A DNA stretch of 64,000 nt from Affinundibacterium seohonense (GTDB taxonomy: Bacteria > Pseudomonadota > Gammaproteobacteria > Burkholderiales > Burkholderiaceae_D): positions 48,167 to 112,166 of the forward strand of contig NZ_JACOFW010000015.1 in NCBI RefSeq assembly GCF_014284305.1, in the 5' to 3' direction. Positions 28,060 to 35,981 of this stretch are shown here, piece by piece (the stretch's first letter is position 1; each line of letters starts with the position of its first letter). Position numbers and translations under genes: made by a program. The notes below the pieces were generated by a model. The model did not search any database. It saw only the letters and a program-made list of their open reading frames with translations, and was not told the DNA's origin.

Positions 28060-28359
28060 TCACAACAAGCGACTGTAGTAAGCCACTTCTGCTTTGAGGC
28101 GCGCAATCTCAGCTTGATCGCCACGTGCGATGGCGTCTTGAATGGATACGCCGTACAAAACGCGGATTGGTCCACCTTTGGCTTGTATCGCTTTTTCCAA
28201 TTCTGGCAGCAGACGTTCGACATCAGCCACGGACGCTAAGTAGGCAAAAGCCTCGTCGCGAATTTGGTTCATCTTGGCGACATCACCACTGGCGATGGCG
28301 TCTTGAATCGGTACGGCATACAGTGCGGTTGATCCGCCTGCGGATGCTGTTGCAGTCAT
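28060..28359 (-). CDS. DUF1843-like multi-repeat peptide precursor, two repeats
   Basis: A 99-residue protein with two copies of a repeat whose core is Tyr, ten residues, then Gly-Asp: YAVPIQDAIASGDV (~residue 14) and YGVSIQDAIARGDQ (~69), each followed by an amphipathic helix. This is the Y-X10-GD(L) pattern that I recall from DUF1843-type peptides associated with radical SAM maturases. There is no signal peptide. GGAG lies seven bases before the ATG. It is 80 bases downstream of the radical SAM gene and is a likely substrate of that enzyme. The second protein at 30136-30579 has three copies of the same repeat. Confidence 0.8.
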   Translation of the reverse strand: MTATASAGGSTALYAVPIQDAIASGDVAKMNQIRDEAFAYLASVADVERLLPELEKAIQAKGGPIRVLYGVSIQDAIARGDQAEIARLKAEVAYYSRLL

Positions 28360-28440
28360 GTTTCACTCCTCTGGTTAATGCAGGTAGCTCGATTGCTGCC
28401 ATGCAGGTTAAAAATCTTGCGATAAGTGCTCACGAAGGAT

Positions 28441-29892
28441 TTAGACCACCCCTGAATAGGCACGTAAGCGTCCTAGCACTTCATTGAGCTCTGCCATCAC
28501 CTGATGACGTTTCACCTCGGCGATTGCATAGTCTTTTTCTGCTTGTTGAATATCCGCCTGGCAATGCGGACAAGTGACTTCGTCTGGCCAAATGTACTCA
28601 TGACAGGCGCGACATAAACTCAGTTGTGGTAGCGGTTCAGCGAGCGTGCGTTCGGCAAATCTTGGGGCTGGAAGAAGCGTTGCTGGCAGTATTTCGCGAC
28701 CGGGTATGGCTTCTTCATACAGTTCAAAGCGGCCAATCGCGAATGGCTTATCTGGTGCCTCTGCGACCTTACGAATTTTTTCATGGATGCCGCGCTTCTC
28801 CAGTTGAATGGCACGGTAGTGGCAGTAGGGATTATTGCCGGGCTTGCCGAACAAGGAATCCGACGTCCAGGTGCAGCCACCACGACAGACATCGGCGTAA
28901 TAGCAAGTGCGGCAATGTCCCCACAAGGAGTCGATATTGCGCATACGCCCAAAATGCAAAGCTTCGGAGGTATTCCATAATTCCGCCACCGCGGTGTCGC
29001 GCACATTGCCGCCACCGTAAGTTTCTGTGGCCAACGAAGGACAACCTTTGATCGTGCCATCGGCTTCTAAGCCAATCACGTTTTGCCCGGCTGCACATCC
29101 TGTCCAATGCATGCTTTCATCACCAAGACCACGCCAATGATGTTCATACGGACCGTAGTAACCGAGATTATTGCCAAAGGTGAGCAAGAGACCACGTTGC
29201 ACGCCTTCGTGATACAGACGATTGAGCAAGGGCATCAATTCCAAGATGCGATGTGGCTGTAACAGCAGATGGTCATTTTCAACGGCATTGCCCATCGCGA
29301 CCGTAATTTGCAATTGCCAGTGCGTTGCACCTGCCTCTATCAGTTTATTGAATAGGGGTTCGAGCTCTGGAATGGTTTCTGCGCCGATTTGGGTATTACA
29401 ACTAACTCCCAAGCCCATGGCTTTGGCCGCTTCAATCGCGCGGATCGCGTCATGCCAGGAGCCGACCACACCACGAACACGGTCATGTAACTCCTTCATC
29501 CCATCGATAGACACGCCGATACCAAACAGACCCGCGCGTTTACCCGCTTCGAGTCGGGCATGATTCAATGCCCGTGCACCAGTTTGCATACCGACTCGGA
29601 TGCCGTGACCCGCGATACGCTCAACTAGTTGCAACCAATCTTTACGCAAAAAGGCTTCGCCGCCGATCAAGGTAATTTCTCGCGTACCCAAAGCCGCTAA
29701 TTGATCAATCACGGAAAAAGCTTCTTCCGTGCTGAGCTCACCGATCCTGCGCTTACCCGCGCGGGAACCGCAGTGATTGCATTTCAAATTGCAGGCCAGC
29801 GTGATTTCCCACACCACATGGACGGGCGTATGTCCATTCAGATCGGATAAAGTACGAGCGCGTGCTGGCTCGGCGACACGGCTTAGTTCCAT
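28441..29892 (-). CDS. Radical SAM/SPASM peptide maturase with C-terminal zinc ribbon
   Basis: A 483-residue enzyme. The radical SAM cluster motif CxxxCxxC is Cys34-Cys38-Cys41 (LACNLKCNHC), followed by GGEAFLR. A complete seven-cysteine SPASM domain is visible: Cys266, 284, 327, 330, 336, 340 and 357 with the expected CX2CX5CX3C core, so two auxiliary clusters are likely. After a linker, a CxxC...CxxC ribbon (Cys427/430/441/444) and a helix complete the protein. SPASM enzymes modify ribosomal peptides; this one lies between two multi-repeat DUF1843-like precursors, which matches the Y-X10-GDL-associated family as I recall it. GGAG precedes the ATG. The chemistry (cross-link, epimerisation or Tyr excision) is not predictable. 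Confidence 0.9.
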   Translation of the reverse strand: MELSRVAEPARARTLSDLNGHTPVHVVWEITLACNLKCNHCGSRAGKRRIGELSTEEAFSVIDQLAALGTREITLIGGEAFLRKDWLQLVERIAGHGIRVGMQTGARALNHARLEAGKRAGLFGIGVSIDGMKELHDRVRGVVGSWHDAIRAIEAAKAMGLGVSCNTQIGAETIPELEPLFNKLIEAGATHWQLQITVAMGNAVENDHLLLQPHRILELMPLLNRLYHEGVQRGLLLTFGNNLGYYGPYEHHWRGLGDESMHWTGCAAGQNVIGLEADGTIKGCPSLATETYGGGNVRDTAVAELWNTSEALHFGRMRNIDSLWGHCRTCYYADVCRGGCTWTSDSLFGKPGNNPYCHYRAIQLEKRGIHEKIRKVAEAPDKPFAIGRFELYEEAIPGREILPATLLPAPRFAERTLAEPLPQLSLCRACHEYIWPDEVTCPHCQADIQQAEKDYAIAEVKRHQVMAELNEVLGRLRAYSGVV

Positions 29893-29962
29893 GCTTAACT
29901 CCTGTTTTAATTCCCGCGATAAACCTAAGTAGGTTCTTTAAGCTTGTCGTTCGTTACCGTCA

Positions 29963-29980
29963 TTCCCGCGCAGGCGGGAA
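29963..29980. repeat. Short palindromic repeat upstream of the maturase gene
   Basis: TTCCCGC, four bases, GCGGGAA within a CGTCATTCCCGCGCAGGCGG context is a dispersed palindrome common in many proteobacterial genomes. It lies between precursor and maturase genes, where it could also stabilise the upstream mRNA end. Confidence 0.6.
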
Positions 29981-30100
29981 GCGAGTGGCGTAAAAGCCGA
30001 AACACACTGAATCAGCGCTACCACAGTGATGACGAGTCGATGTTCTATGCCTAAATAGACAGCTTTCTAGCGTGATGCTCAATCAATGAAAAATCTGATC

Positions 30101-30120
30101 GGATCGGCGCTCGCCGATCC
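30101..30120 (-). promoter_or_regulatory. Hairpin after the three-repeat precursor (possible leaky terminator)
   Basis: The eight-base stem GGATCGGC / GCCGATCC lies just after the precursor stop, and a U run follows seven bases later on the minus strand. The imperfect spacing suggests partial termination, which would give more precursor than maturase mRNA. Confidence 0.5.
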
Positions 30121-30135
30121 TTTGACGCGGGCTAA

Positions 30136-30579
30136 TTAACCACCAGCATTCAATTGGGCGAGTAAGCTTTGAGCTAAGGCTGTCAGACGTGCCACTTCGG
30201 CGCTGTCACCCCGCGCTTTAGCGTCTTGAATTGCCACGCCATAGGGCACCATAGGGCTTGGGGTTTTCGCTTGCGCATCGAGCATTGAGGCATAGGATGC
30301 CAACTCGGCTTTGAGATTCGCAATCTCCGCGGCATTGCCACGCGCCAGCGTATCTTGAATCGTGACGGCATACAGTGGACGGATCACTGCGCCTTTGGCT
30401 TTGAGCGCACTTTCTAAAGCAGGCAACAAACGTGTTACGTCTTGCGCTGCTGCCAAATGATCGAAGGCGGCATCGCGTGCGGCGATCATGGCATTCACGT
30501 CGCCACTAGCAATCGCATCAGACATCGCAACGGCATATAAAGGCATGGGGCGCATCGGCGTATTGTTGGTACTTGTCAT
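30136..30579 (-). CDS. DUF1843-like multi-repeat peptide precursor, three repeats
   Basis: A 147-residue protein with three Tyr-X10-Gly-(Asp/Asn) repeats: YAVAMSDAIASGDV (~14), YAVTIQDTLARGNA (~70) and YGVAIQDAKARGDS (~112). Each is preceded by Pro/Val-rich residues (MPLY, IRPLY, MVPY) and followed by an Ala-rich helix. Between repeats 1 and 2 is a segment (QDVTRLLPALESALKAKG) also present in the two-repeat precursor, so both come from one ancestor. There is no signal peptide. GGAG precedes the ATG. It lies 240 bases upstream of the radical SAM gene and about 190 bases downstream of the kinase gene. Confidence 0.8.
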   Translation of the reverse strand: MTSTNNTPMRPMPLYAVAMSDAIASGDVNAMIAARDAAFDHLAAAQDVTRLLPALESALKAKGAVIRPLYAVTIQDTLARGNAAEIANLKAELASYASMLDAQAKTPSPMVPYGVAIQDAKARGDSAEVARLTALAQSLLAQLNAGG

Positions 30580-30771
30580 GGTGTACTCCTGGTTATTTGG
30601 TAATTGAGACGACGTGATTGAGGCGAAGTGCGAGCGTTGTCATGAGACGCTACAGAAATCGCTCAGACATTTTAGGAAATGTCGTTCTTCAAAACCATCA
30701 CACTGAATAACACCTAATAACAAGTCATAACATCGTGGCACCAAGCGCGATTCATGAAGAGCGCTCGATGG

Positions 30772-31794
30772 CTAGTGGCACCTAGATTCTGCGATCATTT
30801 GCCGGGATGCAGGCAGAGGTAGTCTGTGTATTTGGTTCATTATCACTTGGGTTATTTCCAGATCTGTTTGCTGCGTGCTTTGGGCAAACAAGCCGTGGCT
30901 GTGCAATCTGGCATCAAGCGTTTGCAGCTTCAGATTTCGCAAATCGCGATAGAGCACGCTGGCATCACGTGTTCGCTGTTGCGCGTCTTTGCGTAATACG
31001 CGCCAGAGTAACTGTGCGACCGGATGCCCATACAAGGAAGGGGGAAGCCGCACTTCTGCCGGACTGCATTGCGTTTGTAAAACGTCGGCTATCGTAGCGC
31101 CCTGAATCGCAGCTTGCCCCGTCAGACATTCTAGTAACAGGAGTCCCCAAGCATAAATGTCCATGGTCACGGCGGGGCTAGCGCCACGTATTTGTTCTGG
31201 TGCGCTATAGATTGGTGAGCAAAAAGTTTCATTGCAACGATGCGACGTGCTTTGCATTTGCTGGTGCAAGTTCGCCTCAGCCTGCGTCACGACACCAGCA
31301 TTACCAAAATCAATCAGCTTCACTTGGCGATGCGTCATAGTCCCGCACAACATAATGTTATGCGGCTTGAGATCTCGGTGCACGATGCCTTTGCTATGCA
31401 GGTAAATCAGTGCTTGTAATACCTGCCCTAAAATATCTGCGCTCTCAACAGCTGATAATTGTCCTCGACGGATTAAGCGATCTTTAAGACTTTCTCCTTC
31501 CAGCATTTCAAACACGAGGAAAAATTGCGCGTCGCTGGTTTCGCCACTATCTATGTATTGCACGATCTGGGGATGATGCATTTGCGCACTTAGCATTTTT
31601 TCGCGTTTAAACGCCTCTCTCTTACAGTCTGCGTGCATCAACTTGAGTGCATAGATTTGTCCGCTATGCAGTTGTTTTACTTTGAACACGATAGCGGTCC
31701 CACCGCGTCCTAGTAGCGATAAGACGCGATATTGTTGGTGAGGAAGTCGACCCACGATCGTCAGTGGTATCAGTGATTGACTTGGTAGCGACAT
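30772..31794 (-). CDS. Serine/threonine protein kinase (Hanks type)
   Basis: A ~340-residue soluble kinase. The catalytic landmarks are present in order: Gly-rich loop LLGRGGTAIVFK, ATP Lys in YALKLM, catalytic loop VHRDLKPHN, metal motif LIDFGNAG, and SAPEQ in the activation segment, so it looks active. There is no membrane segment or PASTA domain; the C-terminal ~70 residues are unassigned. I use the ATG at 31794, which starts 25 residues before the kinase fold; the longer ORF overlaps the FHA gene. It lies 34 bases after an FHA-domain gene, the usual phosphothreonine-reader partner. Its link to the maturase downstream is by position only. Confidence 0.88.
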   Translation of the reverse strand: MSLPSQSLIPLTIVGRLPHQQYRVLSLLGRGGTAIVFKVKQLHSGQIYALKLMHADCKREAFKREKMLSAQMHHPQIVQYIDSGETSDAQFFLVFEMLEGESLKDRLIRRGQLSAVESADILGQVLQALIYLHSKGIVHRDLKPHNIMLCGTMTHRQVKLIDFGNAGVVTQAEANLHQQMQSTSHRCNETFCSPIYSAPEQIRGASPAVTMDIYAWGLLLLECLTGQAAIQGATIADVLQTQCSPAEVRLPPSLYGHPVAQLLWRVLRKDAQQRTRDASVLYRDLRNLKLQTLDARLHSHGLFAQSTQQTDLEITQVIMNQIHRLPLPASRQMIAESRCH

Positions 31795-31828
31795 CAGAAT
31801 TTTTCTTAGACGGCAATAGGAAAGGGCC

Positions 31829-32800
31829 TTAAACAAACGACGCTGGATCAAAACGCGACTCCAAGCAAGAGCCACGGGTGATCTCAAACGGAATCGCAGC
31901 AAAACGCACTTCCCCACGCCGCCGTTCTATCACATCCAGTAATTCACTCTGGTCTGGGAATTCACGTGCAATCTGTCCACGAGCACGAAACAATTGCATA
32001 TTCAAATGCGCCGGTTCTACCCCGAGCATGCGCGATAATTTTTCTATTCCTAGCCATCCTTGCGTGCTGATATCAAGCCCGCGCAAAGCATCTTGCATAC
32101 GCTGACGCGCCATGGTTAGTAAGCCATAATGATGAGTACGTTCACCCAAACTAGCTTGCCGCTTGGGCGTCTTAATATCGAGAATTACATGCTCTTCATT
32201 TTGGCTAACGGTAAAACTAAAACTGACCTTGGCTTGGTCATAGACTTGGTAGCTGGACTGATATTGCCGGATATTCAAAGTGACTTCTTCTTTTTGCACA
32301 TCGAAAAAACGCCAGCGATGCGGTGCCAAAGTCAATAAATCGCCATCACGCAAAATCACACTGTCGTGTAAGTCCTGCCATAGATAATGTCCACGAGCAG
32401 AACGATAAATGGAGACTTGGGGAGCTTGATTATCAGGTAGAAATTGCGGCTCACTTAAATTGATCACTGGCGCTGCGCAATCAATGGGTATCAACATCGC
32501 TTGCGGTGCTGCTATACACGCCACTTTCCATTTGCTGGTGGCATGAGGGCCGAACTGCAATTCTTGTCCGCACACCAAGACAAATCGCTGATCTGTAAGC
32601 AAGCGCTGTCCGTTTACAAAAGTCCCATTGCGACTGTGATCTAGCAACTCCCAGATCTGACCATTCCAACGGATACTGGCATGAATTTGAGAGGCATCGA
32701 GATTACTTAATGTGGTGTCGGCTTTCAACCGGCTACGTCCAAAGACATGCAAGGCACGTATATATATCCACTGTTGGCTAGTTTCATCTTTTAATAACAT
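31829..32800 (-). CDS. FHA-domain protein
   Basis: A ~323-residue soluble protein. The N-terminal ~100 residues are a forkhead-associated domain with the phosphothreonine-binding landmarks: FGRSR, SQIHASI and NGTFVNGQ. A second, divergent FHA-like beta region may lie at about 110-180 (VILRDGDLLTLAPHRWRFF). The C-terminal part (~200-300) is helical, with RMLGVEPAHLNMQLFRARGQ resembling winged-helix or regulatory modules. It should read phosphorylation by the kinase encoded 34 bases downstream. The ATG at 32800 is preferred over the TTG at 32806. A TTGACA promoter lies upstream. Confidence 0.85.
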   Translation of the reverse strand: MLLKDETSQQWIYIRALHVFGRSRLKADTTLSNLDASQIHASIRWNGQIWELLDHSRNGTFVNGQRLLTDQRFVLVCGQELQFGPHATSKWKVACIAAPQAMLIPIDCAAPVINLSEPQFLPDNQAPQVSIYRSARGHYLWQDLHDSVILRDGDLLTLAPHRWRFFDVQKEEVTLNIRQYQSSYQVYDQAKVSFSFTVSQNEEHVILDIKTPKRQASLGERTHHYGLLTMARQRMQDALRGLDISTQGWLGIEKLSRMLGVEPAHLNMQLFRARGQIAREFPDQSELLDVIERRRGEVRFAAIPFEITRGSCLESRFDPASFV

Positions 32801-32842
32801 GATCAAAAAGATAGCTCGTGAGGTTAATGTGACAAAAACTGC

Positions 32843-32870
32843 GGCATAACATTTACGTTTTACATGTCAA
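32843..32870 (-). promoter_or_regulatory. Candidate promoter of the FHA-kinase-maturase operon
   Basis: On the minus strand, a perfect TTGACA (32865-32870) is followed after 16 bases by TATGCC with a TG one base before it (extended -10). It is about 45 bases upstream of the FHA start. Confidence 0.55.
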
Positions 32871-33180
32871 TTATTATTTTTATTAAGTTTTTAATCGTTA
32901 ATTCAGCGTTTTTACGCCTCTCGAATTGCATAACGCATGCCTGCAGTCAGCGCGAAATTGAACGTAAGCACGCTGAATAAACACTTACTCGCAATTTGCA
33001 TGCCACATCGACGGGTTTGGCTAATGCCAGCTTTAGTGGCAATTACAACAGTATCCACTTGCCGCAATGAATATTTCTTCTCGGAATTGTTGTCGGGTGA
33101 TAAGGTTTTGTTAGCGAGTCTCGTTAGGGTCGTCAAGTCGGTAATGAGGAGTCCATGATTTCACTACAGGAGCAGGCGTC
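32871..33180. other. Intergenic region, nothing further recognised
   Basis: This 310-base stretch separates the FHA operon promoter from the divergent DUF1161-like gene. Short ORFs here have no family features, and I see no structured RNA. Confidence 0.4.
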
Positions 33181-33423
33181 ATGAAAAAAATAATCTTAGC
33201 AAGCAGCCTTCTATTAATGGTCTTGCCAGTCTCGGCTGGCGTCCTATCTTGTGACGATTTAAAAGCAAAGATAGAAAATAAAGTCACTGGAAAAGGTGTC
33301 AAAAACTATGACATGACCGTCGTCAGCAAAGATACGCAGATGAAAGGTCGAGTACTAGGCACTTGCGACCGCGGGACGATGAAAATCATTCACGCAAAGT
33401 CAAAAGCCAAAGCAGTCGAGTAA
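33181..33423 (+). CDS. Small secreted protein, DUF1161-like
   Basis: An 80-residue periplasmic protein. The signal peptide ends after VSA. The mature part has the DUF1161 pattern as I recall it: CDDLKAKIENKVTGKGVKNY, a central TVVSKD strand, and VLGTCDRGTMKIIH, with two Cys that could form a disulfide. Family function is unknown. GGAG is eight bases before the ATG. It is monocistronic, divergent from the FHA gene, and followed by a strong terminator. Confidence 0.8.
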   Translation: MKKIILASSLLLMVLPVSAGVLSCDDLKAKIENKVTGKGVKNYDMTVVSKDTQMKGRVLGTCDRGTMKIIHAKSKAKAVE

Positions 33424-33439
33424 GCAGCCACCCAACAAA

Positions 33440-33471
33440 AATGGCGTTCTGCAGTCAAGCAGAACGCCATT
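33440..33471 (+). terminator. Hairpin terminator between DUF1161 and GST genes
   Basis: A perfect thirteen-base stem AATGGCGTTCTGC / GCAGAACGCCATT with a six-base loop lies between convergent genes and has A residues on one flank, so it can serve the GST transcript as well. Confidence 0.75.
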
Positions 33472-33501
33472 GTCGTTTGTGCGCTAAGGCAAGAACGGCG
33501 A

Positions 33502-34188
33502 CTAAGGCTGCATACGTTTATCTTCTAAAACGTCGCCAGCAGCCAGCACGGCTTTTTCGTGACCTTGTTCACGCCATTTCTCTCTCAAAGCCTCAGTTTG
33601 CCATTGCTGCATAGTCGGCAAAGCCAGCATCCGTTTCACATAGGCGCTCGCTTGTGTGTTCATACTTAAACCATAGGTCTGAATACGGAAAACCACTGGC
33701 GCGAAAAAGGCATCCACCGCAGTGAATTTTTCACCCGCCAAAAATGGCCCGCCGAAGCGATTTAAACCTTCACACCACAACTCGTTGAGTCTATCCAGCT
33801 CCGCTTGTAACTCGGGGCTAATGGCTTTGAGACGTATACGCAAGCCGACATGCATAGGACAAGTACTACGCAAATTCGTGAATCCAGAATGCATTTCCGC
33901 TGCCGCGCAACGCGCCCAAATTTTTGCCTTGGCATCTTCAGGCCAGACACCACGATGTCGGTCTGCCAGATATTCAATAATCGCCAACGAATCCCACATC
34001 ACCGATTCACCATCATGCAGACATGGCACCTTACCAGCCGGAGCAAATTTACGGAAACTGTCCCAATTGCTGCCATTGCCAAAGGGCATCAGTTTTTCTT
34101 CAAACAGCAATTCCAACTCGCGCATCATGATCCAAGGTCGTAAGGACCACGAGGAATAGTTTTTATTGGCAATATAAAGTGTGTACAT
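33502..34188 (-). CDS. Glutathione S-transferase family protein
   Basis: A 228-residue cytosolic GST. The thioredoxin-like N-domain begins MYTLYIANKNYSSWSLRPW, with a Ser/Tyr pair at the usual catalytic place, the cis-Pro in GKVPCL and the glutathione-binding ESVMWDSLAI segment. The C-terminal helical domain runs from DAKAKIWAR onward. The type resembles YfcF/zeta-like bacterial GSTs. The ATG at 34188 starts the fold; the longer ORF adds an unrelated leader. It is divergent from no gene but sits 62 bases from the stop of an AraC-type gene on the same strand. Confidence 0.88.
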   Translation of the reverse strand: MYTLYIANKNYSSWSLRPWIMMRELELLFEEKLMPFGNGSNWDSFRKFAPAGKVPCLHDGESVMWDSLAIIEYLADRHRGVWPEDAKAKIWARCAAAEMHSGFTNLRSTCPMHVGLRIRLKAISPELQAELDRLNELWCEGLNRFGGPFLAGEKFTAVDAFFAPVVFRIQTYGLSMNTQASAYVKRMLALPTMQQWQTEALREKWREQGHEKAVLAAGDVLEDKRMQP

Positions 34189-34250
34189 AGAGAATTCCTT
34201 TAGAGGCGAGAAGACAGGCAAGCAATAACACAACTAAGTTCCATTATGAC

Positions 34251-35219
34251 CTATAACGACAACTCTGATTTCCCAAAAAACTGTTTTCGATAAGCCATAG
34301 GACTAGTTCCTGTTACCCGCTTAAATTGTCGTCGAAAAGTTTCTTCTGAGCCAAAGCCACTTAGTTCCAAAATACGGTTGATACTTGCTTCGGAAGACTC
34401 TAGTAATTCTTTGGCGATCGCCACCCGCTCACGAATTAACCATTCGTAGGGGGAATATCCGGTCAGTTCCAAAAACTGCCTTTGCAAAGTCCGTTCACTC
34501 ATTGCCGCACGCGCTGCCAGTGTTTCTAAACTATGCGCCTGTGCGGGATTTGCCCTTAACCAATCCAATAAAGCTGACAGCCGCCCACGTTCATCTTGCG
34601 CGACGGGTCGCGGTATGTACTGAGCCTGCCCGCCTTCACGATGCGGCGGTATGACTAGACGTTGCGCCACTTGATTCGCCACTTTCACACCATAGTCTTT
34701 CCTGACCAGATACAACAACATATCCAAGCCCGCGGCGGAACCAGCGGAAGTAATCACTTGCCCCGCATCGATATACAAAGCATCGGCCTGCACCTGCAAT
34801 TGCGGATAGCGCTTGGCCAATTTTTCCGCATAGCGCCAATGCGTGGTCACGGTTTTGCCATCCAAAATACCCGCCGCCGCTAACACAAAGACACCAGAAC
34901 AAATCGTACAAAAGCGCGCTCCGCGTGCGTACGCGCTACGGATCTTTTTTAGTAATTGCTCCGGTGGCACTTCATCCACATCGCGCCAACCAGGAATAAT
35001 GATCACATCGGCTTTATCCAACATGCGCAAGGTGTAAGGTGCTTCTATCGTGATCCCACCTGCCGCCCGCAACTTACCAGGCTCAGCTGCACATACGGCG
35101 AAGCGATACCAGTCGACCTCTAATTCGGGACGCTCTAAAGAAAATAGCTCAACCGCGCAGGCAAATTCAAAAGTACAAAGCTGATCATAAGCAAGAGCAA
35201 CGACGAGTGGTGCTGACAT
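34251..35219 (-). CDS. GlxA-family AraC-type transcriptional regulator
   Basis: A 322-residue regulator with an N-terminal DJ-1/PfpI-like domain (about 1-185: LVVALAYDQLCTFEFACAVE; IIPGWRDVDEVPPE; FCTICSGVFVLAAAG) and a C-terminal AraC double helix-turn-helix (about 215-315: SERTLQRQFLELTGYSPYEW; GFGSEETFRRQFKRVTGTSP). The Cys in CSGVF corresponds to the nucleophile position of DJ-1 relatives. It is divergent from the rhodanese gene with a 135-base intergenic region, and its product may regulate that gene. AAGG precedes the ATG at 35219. Confidence 0.9.
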   Translation of the reverse strand: MSAPLVVALAYDQLCTFEFACAVELFSLERPELEVDWYRFAVCAAEPGKLRAAGGITIEAPYTLRMLDKADVIIIPGWRDVDEVPPEQLLKKIRSAYARGARFCTICSGVFVLAAAGILDGKTVTTHWRYAEKLAKRYPQLQVQADALYIDAGQVITSAGSAAGLDMLLYLVRKDYGVKVANQVAQRLVIPPHREGGQAQYIPRPVAQDERGRLSALLDWLRANPAQAHSLETLAARAAMSERTLQRQFLELTGYSPYEWLIRERVAIAKELLESSEASINRILELSGFGSEETFRRQFKRVTGTSPMAYRKQFFGKSELSL

Positions 35220-35354
35220 AGACATCCTTAAAGATACATTCGGCGAAATTGGACAATGGCGGAATACGACTGCAAATTGGCATTCACGCCACTATACCGT
35301 TTTTCCGCCCAAGCGCACAATCTCGTTATTCCATCAACCACCGAAAGGAAATTC

Positions 35355-35771
35355 ATGAGTATCACACCACCAAATGCCGTTCTCGCTGTTCCCGCCGCAG
35401 ACAGTCAAAGTGCATACGAACATTTCGCCGCGACTTTACAGTTTGAAACCGATTGCTGGGATGTGCACAATGCCTTCGAGAAAGGTGATCCCGGTTTTGT
35501 TTTAGTAGATGTGCGTAGTCCCGAGCTATATAGCAAAGGTCATGTACCCGGTGCCATCAATTTACTACGTGGAAAAATGATCGCATCCCGACTGGCTGAG
35601 TATCCGGCAGATACCTTATTCGTCACGTATTGCGCAGGACCACATTGCAACGGTGCCAGCAAAGCAGCGATGGTCTTAGCCAAACTCGGCCGTCCCGTGA
35701 AAATCATGATAGGCGGCGTGACTGGTTGGGTGGATGAGGGGTTTAGTTTGCGTCAAGAGCTGGGCGCGTAA
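35355..35771 (+). CDS. Rhodanese-like sulfurtransferase domain protein
   Basis: A 138-residue single-domain protein. The rhodanese landmarks are the VLVDVRSPELYSKGHVPGAI segment and the active-site loop with Cys in YCAGPHCNGA, so sulfur transfer is plausible. There is no signal peptide. The ATG at 35355 follows AAAGGAAA and removes 33 atypical N-terminal codons. It is divergent from the GlxA-type regulator. The integron cassette array begins about 200 bases downstream. Confidence 0.88.
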   Translation: MSITPPNAVLAVPAADSQSAYEHFAATLQFETDCWDVHNAFEKGDPGFVLVDVRSPELYSKGHVPGAINLLRGKMIASRLAEYPADTLFVTYCAGPHCNGASKAAMVLAKLGRPVKIMIGGVTGWVDEGFSLRQELGA

Positions 35772-35922
35772 CTGGTTTAATGTATGAACTTCATCAGACA
35801 TGGAGGTCGCGAAATCGCATTTGTAACAATGCACGTTTTGTCGATTCATTTATACCTTTGATTTTCCTAGTATAACTATTTTGAGTCAGCATTCATGCGG
35901 GTTTTAAGAGAGTTGAAACAAA

Positions 35923-35951
35923 TTGCAGTTTTTACCGTAGTCGGGTATCTT
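35923..35951 (+). promoter_or_regulatory. Candidate promoter in front of the cassette array
   Basis: TTGCAG and TATCTT are separated by exactly 17 bases, 27 bases before the first cassette gene. It could be the cassette promoter, or belong to an eroded attI region. Confidence 0.4.
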
Positions 35952-35974
35952 TTCATTTTGTCAAATTAAATCAC

Positions 35975-35981
35975 GTTATGC
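35975..35981 (+). other. Left boundary of the cassette array (GTTATGC core site)
   Basis: The core-site heptamer ACGTTATGC straddles the ATG of the first cassette gene, as attI or attC core sites do when a cassette is inserted. The preceding 200 bases are A+T-rich and unstructured, unlike an attC, so this could be an attI remnant. No integrase gene is visible. Confidence 0.5.
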
